DNA of 64,000 nt from Pseudomonas mucoides (GCF_015461845.1 NZ_JACOPW010000001.1:186001-250000); one strand, 5' to 3'; counted from the first letter of the stretch, positions 54,102-63,999 are shown. The notes: generated from the letters alone by a model not told the origin. Numbers and translations are program-made.

Positions 54102-54470
54102 TCAGGCTTCGGCATCGAGCAATTCGAATTTCACCTGATCCGGGTAGAACGCCACGTATCCACGAATCTGATCGACGGATATTTTAGGGTTCTCGTAACT
54201 CCAGACCGCATTGGCGCCTTCATGCCCCGGGACTTGCAAGCTGTAATAGCTGGCATCGCCCTTGTAGGGGCAATAGCTGGTGTGGTCGGTGCGGGCATAA
54301 TACTTTTCGTCGATGTCCTCTCGCGGCACGTAGTACACCGGCGGGTAATTGGCCTCCAACAGCACCAGAGCGCGCGCGGACGCGGCGACCTGAATGCCAT
54401 GAAACTTCACCAGCAGGCAACCCGGCTGCTCGGCGATGGTGATGACAGGACTGGGACCGGAGCTTTTCAT
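54102..54470 (-). CDS. DUF427 domain-containing protein
   Basis: A 122-residue soluble protein of the DUF427 family. YYARTDHTSYCPYKGDASYYSL and AVWSYENPKISVDQIRGYVAFY are the conserved core. Function unknown; the family is common in Pseudomonas and actinobacteria. The cysteine in SYCPYKG is invariant in relatives. Confidence 0.85.
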   Translation of the reverse strand: MKSSGPSPVITIAEQPGCLLVKFHGIQVAASARALVLLEANYPPVYYVPREDIDEKYYARTDHTSYCPYKGDASYYSLQVPGHEGANAVWSYENPKISVDQIRGYVAFYPDQVKFELLDAEA

Positions 54471-54735
54471 GGAATACGTTCCTCATGACGGTGATGAACC
54501 TGGGAGCGTGGCCCGCCCTTGATGGCGTGCGCCGTTGCCCCGAAACCTGAGACCACAACTGTCAGGTATAACCCAAAATTCGGCATCGCCGCGGCCCCGC
54601 AGCCGAACGGGCCGTTTTGACCGCCGCAACCCGACGCAACAGCTTTGCTGTACATCCATACAGATAAAGATTGATCCGGCGCTCATCACCGGCCATTCTG
54701 TGCGCCTCTTGCACACTTGATGAACGATGGTGGTT

Positions 54736-56685
54736 ATGCGGCTGTACCTCTGTGAAAAACCTTCCCAGGCCAAAGACATTGCAGCCGTGCTCGGCGCCAA
54801 GCGTCGGGGCGATGGCTGCTGGCTGGGAACAGACGTCACGGTGACCTGGTGCATCGGCCATTTGCTGGAAACGGCACCGCCGGACGCCTACGACGCGCGC
54901 TACAAACGCTGGGTACTGGCCGACCTGCCGATCATTCCCGAGAAATGGAAGATGACCGTCAAGCCGCGCACGGCCAGCCAGTACAAAGCCGTCAAACGCT
55001 TGCTCGGCGAGGCCGATGAGCTGGTGATCGCCACCGACGCCGACCGCGAAGGCGAGATGATCGCTCGCGAACTGGTCGAGCACTGCCGCTATCGCGGGCC
55101 GATCCGTCGGCTGTGGCTGTCGGCGCTGGACGATGCGTCGATCCGCAAGGCACTGTCTGCGCTGAAACCGGGGGCCGAAACATTCAGCCTTTATCATTCG
55201 GCGCTGGGCCGCTCCCGGGCCGACTGGCTGATCGGGATGAACATGAGCCGGTTGTTTACGTTGCTGGGCCGTCAGTCCGGTTATCAGGGCGTGTTGCCGG
55301 TAGGTCGGGTGCAGACGCCGACCTTGCGGCTGGTGGTGGACCGCGATCGCAGCATTGCCGATTTCGTCCCCGTGGCTTACTGGGCCATCGACGTGCAGCT
55401 GCTGCACGAAGGTACGGCGTTCACAGCCCAATGGCGTGCAACGTCCGATGCTTGTGATGACCAGGATCGCTGCCTGAACCAGCCCCTCGCGCAAGCCGCC
55501 GCACAAGCGCTTGGCAACGCCGCGAGCGCACGAGTGATCAAACTGCGCACCGAGCGCATGCGTGAAGTCGCCCCGCTACCCTTCGATCTGGGCACCTTGC
55601 AGGAAGTCTGTTCGAAGAAGCTCGGCCTCGGCGCCCAGGAAACTCTGGATATCGCCCAGGCGCTCTACGAAACCCACAAAGTCATCACCTACCCGCGCAG
55701 TGATTGCGGTTTTCTGCCGCTGAGTCAGCACAGCGAAGCCCCCGGCATTCTCGCCGCACTGCGCCAGGCCGATCCGTCCCTGAACGCATTGAACGATTAC
55801 CTGGAACCGCAACGGCGCTCACGGGCCTGGAACGATGCCAAGGTCACCGCGCACCACGGCATCATCCCCACCGCGGCGGCAAAGAATCTGGATCGGCTGG
55901 TGGGCAAACAGCGGGCGGTCTACACGCTGATTCGTGCGCGTTATCTGGCGCAGTTCCTGCCCAATCATGAATACGACCGCACCCAGGCCGACTTCAACTG
56001 CGCCGGCGAAGCCCTGCGTGCCGTCGGCAAACAGATCGTCGAACCCGGTTGGAAGCGTGCCCTGCCGGAAGCCCTCGCCCCCGCCAAGGGCCGTGAGGCG
56101 CCTGCGCCACAAACCTTGCCGGCACTGGCCGAGGGGCTGGATTGCACCGTGGCCGATGTGAAGCTCAAGGACCTGTGGACACAGCCGCCCAAACCGTTCA
56201 CCGAAGGCGACCTGATCAAGGCCATGAAAAACGTGGCCAAACTTGTGGAAGACCCGCTGCTCAAACAGAAGCTCAAGGACACCACCGGCATCGGCACCGA
56301 GGCGACACGCGCCTCGATCATTCAGGGCCTTCTCGACCGTGGTTACCTGATCAAGAACGGCAAAGCGCTGGCCGCTACCCCGGCAGCTTTCAGCCTGATC
56401 GATGCGGTGCCGCGCGCGATTGCCGACCCCGGCACCACCGCGATCTGGGAACAAGCGCTGGACATGGTGCAGAGTGGCGAAATGAGCCTGGAAGAGTTCG
56501 TCACCAAACAGGCGGCGTGGATGAGCAAACAAGTCGCCCGTTGCGCCGGTTTGAGCCTGACCATCAGCGGCCCCGCCAGCCCGGCCGGGCGAGGTGCCGC
56601 ACCGTGGAAGAAAAAACGCAAACCGGCGACACGCAAACCCTCGACGGGCAGCAAACGCGCCGCGAAACCGACAAGCAAGGCTTGA
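54736..56685 (+). CDS. topB: DNA topoisomerase III
   Basis: A 649-residue type IA topoisomerase. The N-terminal TOPRIM domain contains LYLCEKPSQAKDIAAVLG and ATDADREGEMIARELV (DxDxE). The catalytic tyrosine lies in HKVITYPRSDCGFLP, and TTGIGTEATRASII follows. A lysine/arginine-rich tail ends the protein. It relaxes negative supercoils and resolves replication intermediates. Start: ATG 54736 gives MRLYLCEK; an ATG at 54727 would add three residues. Confidence 0.92.
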   Translation: MRLYLCEKPSQAKDIAAVLGAKRRGDGCWLGTDVTVTWCIGHLLETAPPDAYDARYKRWVLADLPIIPEKWKMTVKPRTASQYKAVKRLLGEADELVIATDADREGEMIARELVEHCRYRGPIRRLWLSALDDASIRKALSALKPGAETFSLYHSALGRSRADWLIGMNMSRLFTLLGRQSGYQGVLPVGRVQTPTLRLVVDRDRSIADFVPVAYWAIDVQLLHEGTAFTAQWRATSDACDDQDRCLNQPLAQAAAQALGNAASARVIKLRTERMREVAPLPFDLGTLQEVCSKKLGLGAQETLDIAQALYETHKVITYPRSDCGFLPLSQHSEAPGILAALRQADPSLNALNDYLEPQRRSRAWNDAKVTAHHGIIPTAAAKNLDRLVGKQRAVYTLIRARYLAQFLPNHEYDRTQADFNCAGEALRAVGKQIVEPGWKRALPEALAPAKGREAPAPQTLPALAEGLDCTVADVKLKDLWTQPPKPFTEGDLIKAMKNVAKLVEDPLLKQKLKDTTGIGTEATRASIIQGLLDRGYLIKNGKALAATPAAFSLIDAVPRAIADPGTTAIWEQALDMVQSGEMSLEEFVTKQAAWMSKQVARCAGLSLTISGPASPAGRGAAPWKKKRKPATRKPSTGSKRAAKPTSKA

Positions 56686-56798
56686 TGGCACTTCGAACGG
56701 ACCGGGATGGTCTAGTGTTCTTCAAGCCCGGCGACTGCCTGTTCTGAAAAGACATCGCAGCCTCGTTTCACTCGACAGCGGCTACAGGAATTATATTT

Positions 56799-57428
56799 AT
56801 GATTATCGTGCATCACCTGAACAACTCCCGTTCCCAGCGCATTCTCTGGCTGCTGGAAGAATTGGCGATTCCTTACGAGCTGAAACTGTATCAGCGCGAT
56901 CCGAAAACCAATCTTGCCCCGCCGGAACTGAAAGCGATCAATGCGCTGGGTAAATCGCCGGTCATTGAAGACGGTAAGCAGAAGCTGATCGAGTCCGCGG
57001 CGATCATTGATTACCTGATCCGCCGTCATGGCCAGGGTCGCCTGCAACCCGATCCTTCCACCCCTGCCTACGACGAATACGTCCAGTGGCTGCACTTCGC
57101 CGAAGGCTCTGCGATGTTGCCGCTGATGCTGAACCTGTATGTCGGACGCCTCGGTGAAGCCGGGGCGCCGCTGCATCCGCGCATCAACTCGGAAGTGGCG
57201 AACTACCTGGGCTACCTCGACACCGCACTGAGCCAGTCCGATTACCTGCTCGGTGACGAGTTCAGCGCCGCCGATATCCAGATGAGCTTCATCGGCGAGA
57301 TCGCCCGGGCCCAAGGCAAACTGGCCAACTACCCGCATGTGGCGGCCTGGGTCCAACGCTTCCAGGCACGCCCGGCTTACCTCGCTGCATTGAAGAAAGG
57401 CGGCCAGTACGACTTCGCGCCACACTGA
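56799..57428 (+). CDS. Glutathione S-transferase
   Basis: A 209-residue GST. MIIVHHLNNSRSQRILWLLEELAIPYELKLYQRD begins the thioredoxin domain, with Asn-Asn-Ser-Arg in the catalytic position, and LGKSPVIEDGKQKLIESAAI forms the glutathione pocket. The C-terminal domain holds YLLGDEFSAADIQMSF. The subfamily resembles yeast Gtt1-like or bacterial GST of the nu/beta kind. The GNAT gene follows, 51 bases after its stop. Confidence 0.86.
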   Translation: MIIVHHLNNSRSQRILWLLEELAIPYELKLYQRDPKTNLAPPELKAINALGKSPVIEDGKQKLIESAAIIDYLIRRHGQGRLQPDPSTPAYDEYVQWLHFAEGSAMLPLMLNLYVGRLGEAGAPLHPRINSEVANYLGYLDTALSQSDYLLGDEFSAADIQMSFIGEIARAQGKLANYPHVAAWVQRFQARPAYLAALKKGGQYDFAPH

Positions 57429-57479
57429 GTGATCCTTACAGGGCCACGGATGGCCCTGCGTAACCTGGAGCGCCCCGCA

Positions 57480-57977
57480 ATGCCTTCGATAGAACTGCAC
57501 GCCGCCCAGCGTGACGACTTCGACACCCTCGAAAACCTGATGCAGTTCTACGTCTACGACTTCAGCGAATGGCTGCCGCTGGAACTGGGTGAGCATGGTT
57601 TTTTCAACATCCAGCCCAAACTCGATTACTGGCGCAAGCCCGCGACCCGAGCGTTTTTGATCCGGGTCGACGGTGAGCTGGCCGGTTTCGTGACCGTGGA
57701 CGACGACACCCACCTCGAAGGCGCCGAGTACAACATCGGCTATTTTTTTGTCAGTCGGCGCTTCCGTGGCCAAGGTGTCGCGAAGTTTGTCGTTTCCACC
57801 CTCTTGAGCCAATTCCCCGGTCAATGGCAGATTTTCCACATCGATGCGAACCCGCCTGCACGGCGGTTCTGGGCCAAAGTGATGCCTGATCTTACGGGCA
57901 ATCAATTCACCCTGCATCAGCAGCCAGTAGACGGTTATCCCTGCACGTTCTACCGCTTTCAGAGCCCGCAGCCGTAG
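57480..57977 (+). CDS. GNAT family N-acetyltransferase
   Basis: A 165-residue acetyltransferase: MPSIELHAAQRDDFDTLENLMQFYVYDFS at the start; YNIGYFFVSRRFRGQGVAKFVVSTLL carries the acetyl-CoA loop (RxxGxG/A as RFRGQGVA); IDANPPARRFWAKV is the later core. Substrate unknown. CTGGAGCG lies before ATG 57480. It follows the GST gene and may be cotranscribed with it. Confidence 0.83.
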   Translation: MPSIELHAAQRDDFDTLENLMQFYVYDFSEWLPLELGEHGFFNIQPKLDYWRKPATRAFLIRVDGELAGFVTVDDDTHLEGAEYNIGYFFVSRRFRGQGVAKFVVSTLLSQFPGQWQIFHIDANPPARRFWAKVMPDLTGNQFTLHQQPVDGYPCTFYRFQSPQP

Positions 57978-58033
57978 GCCTGAGGGGCGTGTCCCGGCCT
58001 CGCTTTTTCATTCCAATCCGTTTTGTCCGACAA

Positions 58034-58063
58034 TATGTAGTGACTGAAAAAAATCACTACATA
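58034..58063. promoter_or_regulatory. Perfect 10-bp inverted repeat
   Basis: TATGTAGTGA and TCACTACATA are separated by 10 bases (CTGAAAAAAA). It lies 57 bases after the GNAT stop and 66 bases before a small open frame. It could be a terminator-like hairpin or a dimer operator. Confidence 0.5.
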
Positions 58064-58128
58064 ACGGTTGACGCTTCCGTTTTGCCCTTGCATGATGCAG
58101 ACATCTCCCCGATCGGGAGTACAGCAAC

Positions 58129-58281
58129 ATGTTTGAGCAAGCTCGTCTGACCGCCGAGCTGTTTTTCCCGGATACACGCTGCCCACAAGGCAGATTGAAG
58201 AAGCTGACCTGGCCCGAACGTCCAGTACAAGGACGAGAAGCGCTAGCGATCAATCCTCATGAAGCTTGTGGCCGACCCTGA
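58129..58281 (+). CDS. Possible small protein (50 residues)
   Basis: ATG at 58129 with GGGAGT upstream opens a 50-codon frame (MFEQARLTAELFFPDTRCPQ, later KKLTWPERPVQ) that ends at TGA 58281. It is hydrophilic and has no recognised relative. The codon choice is plausible and an inverted repeat lies upstream. It is a candidate only. Confidence 0.35.
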   Translation: MFEQARLTAELFFPDTRCPQGRLKKLTWPERPVQGREALAINPHEACGRP

Positions 58282-58501
58282 AAAGTCGGCAGTGGCCTCC
58301 AGGTATTCGCTGCTTCTCTTCGTTGTGACGCTAACGCGTAGCAGTTATTCAACACGACTACATGCAACAGACGCGAGACCCGTTGAATTTGACGGCCGAC
58401 CGCTGACGTCCTGGTTTCGGTGCCAGGGATCAACTAACCGATGGGCTACTTGTATTAGCGAACCAACTTTGAAAGATCACCAAATGGTCAAGGGGCAAAT
58501 T

Positions 58502-58831
58502 ATGAATCTGAACAATCAACCTTCTATCGATGAACTGGCTCGTCTGTTCGCGGCGCAAAAAGACAGCCACGACAGCCACATTCTGTGGATCAGCAAATCG
58601 GGCCAGGTTCATATCGACTGCCTGTCGCCTCACGCTCATGAAGCGGAGTTCGACCAGAACAACCAGAACCTGCTCGCCCGACTGAAGATGTACCGTCGCG
58701 GCCAGGGCTATGTCGGCAAGAAAGCCGCGGCCGACAAGGACTTCATCGGTAATGTTCTGCAAACGCTGAAACAGGCATGGGCTTCGCTGCAGAACCAAAA
58801 CGAAGTTTGGGTGATTGATCGGTTCTACTAA
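58502..58831 (+). CDS. Conserved hypothetical protein
   Basis: A 109-residue soluble protein: MNLNNQPSIDELARLFAAQKDSHDSHILWISKSGQVHIDCL then LLARLKMYRRGQGYVGKKAA and a last stretch NQNEVWVIDRFY. It looks like a mixed alpha/beta protein with tetrameric charged helix. No family name recalled, but the sequence style is typical of conserved Pseudomonas proteins. AAGGGG lies before ATG 58502. An intrinsic terminator follows. Confidence 0.65.
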   Translation: MNLNNQPSIDELARLFAAQKDSHDSHILWISKSGQVHIDCLSPHAHEAEFDQNNQNLLARLKMYRRGQGYVGKKAAADKDFIGNVLQTLKQAWASLQNQNEVWVIDRFY

Positions 58832-58847
58832 CAAACTGACTTACTGA

Positions 58848-58888
58848 TAAAAAAGGGCCTGCTCCCATTAAAGAGCAGGCCCTTTTTT
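58848..58888. terminator. Bidirectional intrinsic terminator
   Basis: AAAAAGGGCCTGCTC and GAGCAGGCCCTTTTTT form a 15-bp stem with an 8-base loop; T runs occur on both strands. It lies between the convergent hypothetical gene and cynR. Confidence 0.9.
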
Positions 58889-58901
58889 GTGCCTGAGTGT
58901 T

Positions 58902-59774
58902 TTACAGCCCCAACACCAGATTCATAAACGCCACCGACGCCGCGCTGTGGTAGTTGTTTTTACGACGCAACAACGCCGCCCCGCGGGTTGGCGCCTCCCC
59001 CACCAATGGAATCTTGCGCAGCGCACGCTCCTGGCTGGCGATGGCTTCCGGCAGGATGGTGGCAATTGCCGTGTGCCGAATGACTTCCAGCAAGGTGCTC
59101 ACAGAATTGACCTCGATCACCACCTTCGGCGTGATCTGCTCCTGGGCAAAATACTCATTGATGCGGGTGCGGGTGATGAAGTCCGGGGTCAACAGCGCGA
59201 ACTCCAGTTGAGCGAGTTCTTCAGCGGGCAATGCGAGCTGACTGTCATACAACGGGTGAGCGCGCCCCACCATCACCCCCAGTGTCTCGGTAAACGCTGG
59301 AATCGATTCAATGTCGGCATTTCTGACTTCATTGAACGCAATGGCGATGTCCAGTGAGTCATCCGCCAACCCCGCTTCAATGTCACCCATCGACAGTTCG
59401 AAAATCTCCAGATGGATATTCGGAAACCGCGCCACGTAATCGCGCACCAGCGGCCCCACGAGATACGCCATGAACGTCGGCGTCATCGCCAGGCGCAAGG
59501 TGCCGCGGGACAAGTCCTTCACGTCATGCAGCGCACGTTTTCCAGCTTCCAGTTCCACCAATACGCGACGAGCACACTCGATGTAGGCCGCGCCGGCATC
59601 GGTCGGTTTGACGGTGCGCGAGGTGCGGTCGAACAGGCTTACGCCCAGGGTTTCTTCCAGCTGCCGGATTTGCTGGGACAAGGTCGGCTGCGACACATGC
59701 AACGCCTCGGCGGCCCGGGTGAAGCCGCCGTGGTCGGCGACCGCCAGCAAATAGCGCAGATGTCGTAGCAGCAT
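58902..59774 (-). CDS. cynR: CynR, LysR-type regulator of the cyn genes
   Basis: A 290-residue LysR regulator whose winged helix starts [40 protein letters not shown], closely like E. coli CynR, with an effector-binding domain ([18 protein letters not shown]). It is divergent from cynS with a 121-base gap. In E. coli CynR with cyanate activates the cyn operon. Confidence 0.83.
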   Translation of the reverse strand: MLLRHLRYLLAVADHGGFTRAAEALHVSQPTLSQQIRQLEETLGVSLFDRTSRTVKPTDAGAAYIECARRVLVELEAGKRALHDVKDLSRGTLRLAMTPTFMAYLVGPLVRDYVARFPNIHLEIFELSMGDIEAGLADDSLDIAIAFNEVRNADIESIPAFTETLGVMVGRAHPLYDSQLALPAEELAQLEFALLTPDFITRTRINEYFAQEQITPKVVIEVNSVSTLLEVIRHTAIATILPEAIASQERALRKIPLVGEAPTRGAALLRRKNNYHSAASVAFMNLVLGL

Positions 59775-59895
59775 GGTGATTCCATCTATAGGCAGGGCTT
59801 ATGCACAGCATTGTATATCGATCTTGGACGCTATGGATCAATCGGCAGAAGATGGCTTCACACCCAAGCAACACCACGCCGACAGGAGAATCACC

Positions 59896-60363
59896 ATGCA
59901 ACAGTCCCACGCCTACAACGACCCAAGCCTGGCCCTGACCACCTCGATCCTCGATGCCAAGGCCCGCAAGAATCTGTCCTGGCAGGACCTGACCGACGGC
60001 ACCGGCCTGGGCCTGGCCTACGTCACCGCCGCCCTCCTCGGTCAGCATCCGTTGCCCAAAGCCGCTGCCGAAGTGATCGGCGACAAGCTGGAACTGGACG
60101 CCGACGCGGTGGCCCGCCTGCAGATCATCCCCCTGCGCGGCAGCCTCTCCGGTGTCCCGACCGACCCGACCATTTACCGTTTCTACGAAATGATCCAGAT
60201 CTACGGCACCACCCTCAAAGCCCTGGTTCATGAGCAATTTGGCGACGGCATCATCAGCGCGATCAACTTCAAGCTCGACATGAAAAAAGTCGAAGACCCG
60301 GAAGGCGGCTCCCGTGCGGTGATCACCCTGGACGGCAAGTTCCTGCCACTGCGCCCGTTCTAA
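59896..60363 (+). CDS. cynS: Cyanate hydratase (cyanase)
   Basis: A 155-residue decameric enzyme, one residue shorter than E. coli CynS. The catalytic residues Arg95 and Glu98 (YRFYEM) and Ser121 are present. It converts cyanate plus bicarbonate to carbamate and CO2, the carbamate giving ammonia. ACAGGAG precedes ATG 59896. The carbonic anhydrase that recycles CO2 to bicarbonate is encoded next. Confidence 0.95.
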   Translation: MQQSHAYNDPSLALTTSILDAKARKNLSWQDLTDGTGLGLAYVTAALLGQHPLPKAAAEVIGDKLELDADAVARLQIIPLRGSLSGVPTDPTIYRFYEMIQIYGTTLKALVHEQFGDGIISAINFKLDMKKVEDPEGGSRAVITLDGKFLPLRPF

Positions 60364-60378
60364 CCCGACACAACCCCC

Positions 60379-60487
60379 CTGTAGCCGCTGCCGAGCCCGC
60401 GAGGCTGCGTCCGAGGACGCAGTCCTCGCCAATACAGGCGACTGCTTCGCAGCCGGACGCAGCCTCGCGGGCTCGACAGCGGCTACA
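60379..60487. repeat. Long inverted repeat between cynS and cynT
   Basis: CTGTAGCCGCTGCCGAGCCCGCGAGGCTGCGTCC at the left faces GGACGCAGCCTCGCGGGCTCGACAGCGGCTAC at the right. The arms are ~33 bases with a loop of ~40 that itself contains GGACGCAG/… symmetry. It occupies most of the 144-base gap, so cynT transcription from cynS may be reduced, or the hairpin may stabilise the cynS message. It resembles the smaller palindrome at 2383. Confidence 0.85.
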
Positions 60488-60507
60488 AACACAATGAGGA
60501 CATCAGC

Positions 60508-61167
60508 ATGAAAGCGCTCATCGACGGTTTTTTGAAGTTCCAGAACGAAGCTTTTCCACAACGCACCGACCTGTTCAAACACCTGGCCACCACCCAGCAT
60601 CCCGGCACATTGTTCATCACCTGTTCCGACAGCCGTGTAGTGCCCGAATTACTGACCCAGCAAGAACCCGGTGAATTGTTCGTCATCCGCAACGCCGGCA
60701 ACATCGTGCCCTCCTACAGCCCTCATCCGGGCGGTGTGTCGGCCACGGTTGAATACGCGGTCGCAGTGCTCGGTGTGACCGACATTGTGATCTGCGGCCA
60801 TTCGGATTGCGGCGCCATGACCGCCATCGCCAAGTGCACATGCATGGATCACCTGCCGGCAGTCAGCGGCTGGTTGCAGCACGCCGAATCGGCGAAAGTC
60901 ATCAACGAATCCCGCCCTCACGCCAGTGATGCGGCGAAGGTCAGTTCAATGGTCCGGGAAAACGTCATTGCGCAACTGGCCAACATCCAGACACACCCGA
61001 GCGTGCGCCTGGCGCAGGAAAAAGGCCTGTTGAATTTGCATGGCTGGGTCTACGACATCGAAACCGGTTCGATTGACGCCCTGGAGGCCAGCACCCGCAC
61101 CTTCGTCTCGCTGGCGGAACATCCGACGACGTGCGCGGTGTACGGCAAAGCGGTCGAAGCCGCTTGA
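60508..61167 (+). CDS. cynT: Beta-class carbonic anhydrase
   Basis: A 219-residue beta-carbonic anhydrase. Zinc ligands are Cys in [10 protein letters not shown], and His and Cys in CGHSDCGAM. Length and context match CynT, which prevents loss of the bicarbonate that cyanase needs. In E. coli the order is cynTSX; here it is cynS then cynT, as in other pseudomonads, with no cynX permease. Confidence 0.9.
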   Translation: MKALIDGFLKFQNEAFPQRTDLFKHLATTQHPGTLFITCSDSRVVPELLTQQEPGELFVIRNAGNIVPSYSPHPGGVSATVEYAVAVLGVTDIVICGHSDCGAMTAIAKCTCMDHLPAVSGWLQHAESAKVINESRPHASDAAKVSSMVRENVIAQLANIQTHPSVRLAQEKGLLNLHGWVYDIETGSIDALEASTRTFVSLAEHPTTCAVYGKAVEAA

Positions 61168-61217
61168 TGATCAGCCCTTGCGCAGCGCTCCCGATCCCGG
61201 AAGCGCTGCTGACAGGG

Positions 61218-61559
61218 TCATTGGTCGTCTGACGAACGTGGCCGCTGCTCAGCGCTCTCCTCAGCGTTGGGCGCTTCGGGAAAAGTGCCTGGTTTGAACA
61301 CGTGTGTAAGTAATTCCCGGGCATCGACGTCGACCACACCTTGAACCGAGCGGGCCAGTGCCACAGCCTGTTCACATTGCCGATGGGTGTTGACCCGACC
61401 ACTCAACGCCACGGTGCCCGCATGGGTTTTGACGTGAATGTGCATGGCGAGGGTGGGTTCGCCCATGGCCAGGGCCGACTTCACCCGGGCCGTCAGCCAG
61501 GTATCGTGAGCGACCGATTCCAGGTGATGGGAATATTGCTCGAAGGAACGGAGTTTCAT
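61218..61559 (-). CDS. BON domain-containing protein
   Basis: A 113-residue protein with one BON domain: DTWLTARVKSALAMGE, then HIHVKTHAGTVALSGRVNTHRQCEQAVALARSVQGVVDVDARELL. BON domains of OsmY-type bind membrane lipids. No signal peptide is seen at the chosen start (MKLRSFEQYSHHLESVAHD). It follows the ProA-like gene in the same direction. Confidence 0.83.
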   Translation of the reverse strand: MKLRSFEQYSHHLESVAHDTWLTARVKSALAMGEPTLAMHIHVKTHAGTVALSGRVNTHRQCEQAVALARSVQGVVDVDARELLTHVFKPGTFPEAPNAEESAEQRPRSSDDQ

Positions 61560-61633
61560 GATGGATCCCTCTTTCAGAACGAAGGAGCAAACACCTTAAT
61601 TATAGTGTGCCCCCTCGCCTGCGGTCGGAATCC

Positions 61634-63136
61634 CTAGCGCTTGACCGACAGATCGGTCTGCGTCATGCGGCTGCGAATGGTGAATACACCGTCTCCCGAG
61701 AGAATCGCGCTGCGCGCAAACAGTCGACCACTCTCCCAATTCGAAAGCCCCAACTCCGGCTTGTTCAAGGCGTACTGTCCGTCGACCCAACGCGTGATGC
61801 CGTTGCCGACAAATGGCGCGTTGACCGCGTTGTAGAAGCGCTCATGCGCCGCGTCATCCTCACTGATCAACGACACCGTGAACTGCGGGCTATAGCGATT
61901 GAACAAGGCAATCGCACGGTCCAGGTCATCGACGATCATCAGGCTGACTTCCGGGGTTTCTTCCCATTCCCACTCGCGGCCCAATTGCTCCTCCGGCAGT
62001 GGCTCGGCCATGGCTTCGGTGCGGTAGCCTTCGGCGCGGTACACCTCGACGCTCGCGCTCAACCATTCCGTCGGCAAACACGCCTCGCTGCCCTCGACGA
62101 TGTGCAACTTGCAGCCCTGGCCCCGTGCAGTGCCGGCCTGTTGCAACGCATCGAGAAACAGCGGCACCAGATCGGTGGCGCGGTCGCGCTGGATCAAGCA
62201 GACGTTGAGGGTGTTGCAGACCTTGCGGTCCAGGGAATTGCGCACCACGGCGGCGAAGCGCGTCGCGTCGGCGTGTTGGTCGGCAATCAGCCAGGCGCCA
62301 CCGGTGCCGTGCAGGCTGACGGCGGTGCCCGCTTGTTGGGCGATGCTGCCCAATTGGCTGACCGCACGCCCCGAACCCCGGGCCACGGCCAGGGACAGAC
62401 GCCGGTCGGCGAACATCGCCCAACCGGCCGCGTGATTGACGCTTTCGACCAGCGACACCGCGCCGACCGGCAATCCGGCGTCGCTCAGCGCCGGGTTCAG
62501 CGCATGGGTGACGATGGCCTGGGCGGTGCCCAATGCATCGCTGCCGATACGCAGCACCGCGGTGTTACCGGTGCGCAAGACACCGGCGGCATCGGCGAAC
62601 ACGTTCGGTCGACCTTCGAAGACAAACGCGACGATGCCCAGCGGCGACACCACTTGCTCGACTTTCCAGCCGTCATGTTCGACGCAACTGATCACTTTGC
62701 CGCGCGTGGCCGACGCATCGCGCCACGCCCGCAGGCCGGCGATCATGTCGCGGCGCATGCGTTCATCGGCCAGCAAGCGCGTGGTTGAGCGTCCACGGGC
62801 TTTGGCGCGCTCGATGTCAGCGAGGTTGGCGGCCGCGATCAAGTCCCAGCATTGCGGGGTTTCCAGACGCTGGGCAAACAGGTCGAAGAAGTGGCTGATC
62901 GCTTGATCCGACACCGCCGACATCGCGATGAAGGCTGCTTCTGCGCGCTCTATCGCAACGCTGGCCGCTTGCTGGTCCGCCACCGGGATCAGCAACAATT
63001 CGCCGCTGACCTGTTCCACCAGCAGGTGGTCGCCGGGCTGGAAGCGTGCGGCCAGTTCGGGGCTGACGACCGTGACACGATTACCGGCAAAAGGAATCGG
63101 CGTACCAGCGACTAGACGTTCGAGCGCAAGAGACAT
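61634..63136 (-). CDS. ProA-like aldehyde dehydrogenase (glutamate-5-semialdehyde dehydrogenase paralogue)
   Basis: A 500-residue ALDH-superfamily protein. KVISCVEHDGWKVEQVVSPLGIVAFVFEGRPNVFADAAG and the catalytic region DRKVCNTLNVCLI (nucleophilic Cys in KVCNT) match ProA. It is about 80 residues longer than canonical ProA, chiefly at the N-terminus. Pseudomonas normally has a separate proA, so this is a paralogue; its position beside glutaminase suggests glutamate-related metabolism, but the substrate is uncertain. Confidence 0.78.
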   Translation of the reverse strand: MSLALERLVAGTPIPFAGNRVTVVSPELAARFQPGDHLLVEQVSGELLLIPVADQQAASVAIERAEAAFIAMSAVSDQAISHFFDLFAQRLETPQCWDLIAAANLADIERAKARGRSTTRLLADERMRRDMIAGLRAWRDASATRGKVISCVEHDGWKVEQVVSPLGIVAFVFEGRPNVFADAAGVLRTGNTAVLRIGSDALGTAQAIVTHALNPALSDAGLPVGAVSLVESVNHAAGWAMFADRRLSLAVARGSGRAVSQLGSIAQQAGTAVSLHGTGGAWLIADQHADATRFAAVVRNSLDRKVCNTLNVCLIQRDRATDLVPLFLDALQQAGTARGQGCKLHIVEGSEACLPTEWLSASVEVYRAEGYRTEAMAEPLPEEQLGREWEWEETPEVSLMIVDDLDRAIALFNRYSPQFTVSLISEDDAAHERFYNAVNAPFVGNGITRWVDGQYALNKPELGLSNWESGRLFARSAILSGDGVFTIRSRMTQTDLSVKR

Positions 63137-63210
63137 GAAGCGGTTTCACCATGCAGGGGGCGGCCGGAAAATGTATAGGAAATTTTCCGGAGCGTCATTA
63201 ATCCTGCCCG

Positions 63211-63999
63211 TTAAAACACCGACCAGCCAATCCGCTGGCTCAGCAATTCCAGCGCGGCCATCCCGGCCAGGGAATTGCCGGCGGCGTTCAGTTCCGGCGA
63301 CCAGACGCACACCGTGAATTGCCCCGGCACCACGGCGACAATTCCGCCGCCAACCCCGCTCTTGCCCGGCAAACCCACGCGATAGGCAAAGTTGCCGGCC
63401 TCGTCGTACAGCCCGCTGGTGGCCATGATCGAGTTGACCTGTTGAGTCTGGCGCGCAGTGAGGATCTGTTCGCCGCTGTGCTTGCAGAACCCGTCGTTGG
63501 CCAAAAAGCAGAACGCCCGGGCCAGGTCGATGCAATTCATGCGCAACGCGCAGTGGCTGAAGTAGCTGCGCAGCACGGATTCGACGTCGTTGTGAAAGTT
63601 GCCGAACGACTGCATCAGGTAGGCCATGGCGGCGTTGCGCGCACGGTGTTGGTATTCGGACTCGGCGACTTTGCCATCGACCATGACCTGCGGATTGCCG
63701 GACAGCCGACGGACAAAATCACGCATCGACAACGCCGGGGCGGCAAAGCGCGACTGGTTGATGTCGCAGATCACCAGGGCGCCGGCATTGATGAAGGGAT
63801 TACGCGGACGGCCGCGCTCGAATTCCAGCTGCACCAGCGAGTTGAAGGGTTGACCGGAAGGTTCGTGGCCCAGACGTTCCCAGATCGCCTCACCGGAGTG
63901 TTCGATGGCCTGCACCAGGCTGAAGACCTTGGAAATACTCTGCACCGAGAACGGCGTCTCGGCATCGCCCGCGCAGTACAACTCACCGTCGTTGCTGTA
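63211..63999 (-). CDS. glsA: Glutaminase (partial, 5' end beyond the window)
   Basis: The visible 262 residues are the C-terminal part of a serine-dependent beta-lactamase-like glutaminase. [16 protein letters not shown] holds the catalytic Ser-x-x-Lys; [40 protein letters not shown] and [18 protein letters not shown] follow as in GlsA. It hydrolyses L-glutamine to L-glutamate and ammonia. The missing N-terminus is about 40 residues. It is followed by the ProA-like gene. Confidence 0.93.
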   Translation of the reverse strand, partial: YSNDGELYCAGDAETPFSVQSISKVFSLVQAIEHSGEAIWERLGHEPSGQPFNSLVQLEFERGRPRNPFINAGALVICDINQSRFAAPALSMRDFVRRLSGNPQVMVDGKVAESEYQHRARNAAMAYLMQSFGNFHNDVESVLRSYFSHCALRMNCIDLARAFCFLANDGFCKHSGEQILTARQTQQVNSIMATSGLYDEAGNFAYRVGLPGKSGVGGGIVAVVPGQFTVCVWSPELNAAGNSLAGMAALELLSQRIGWSVF

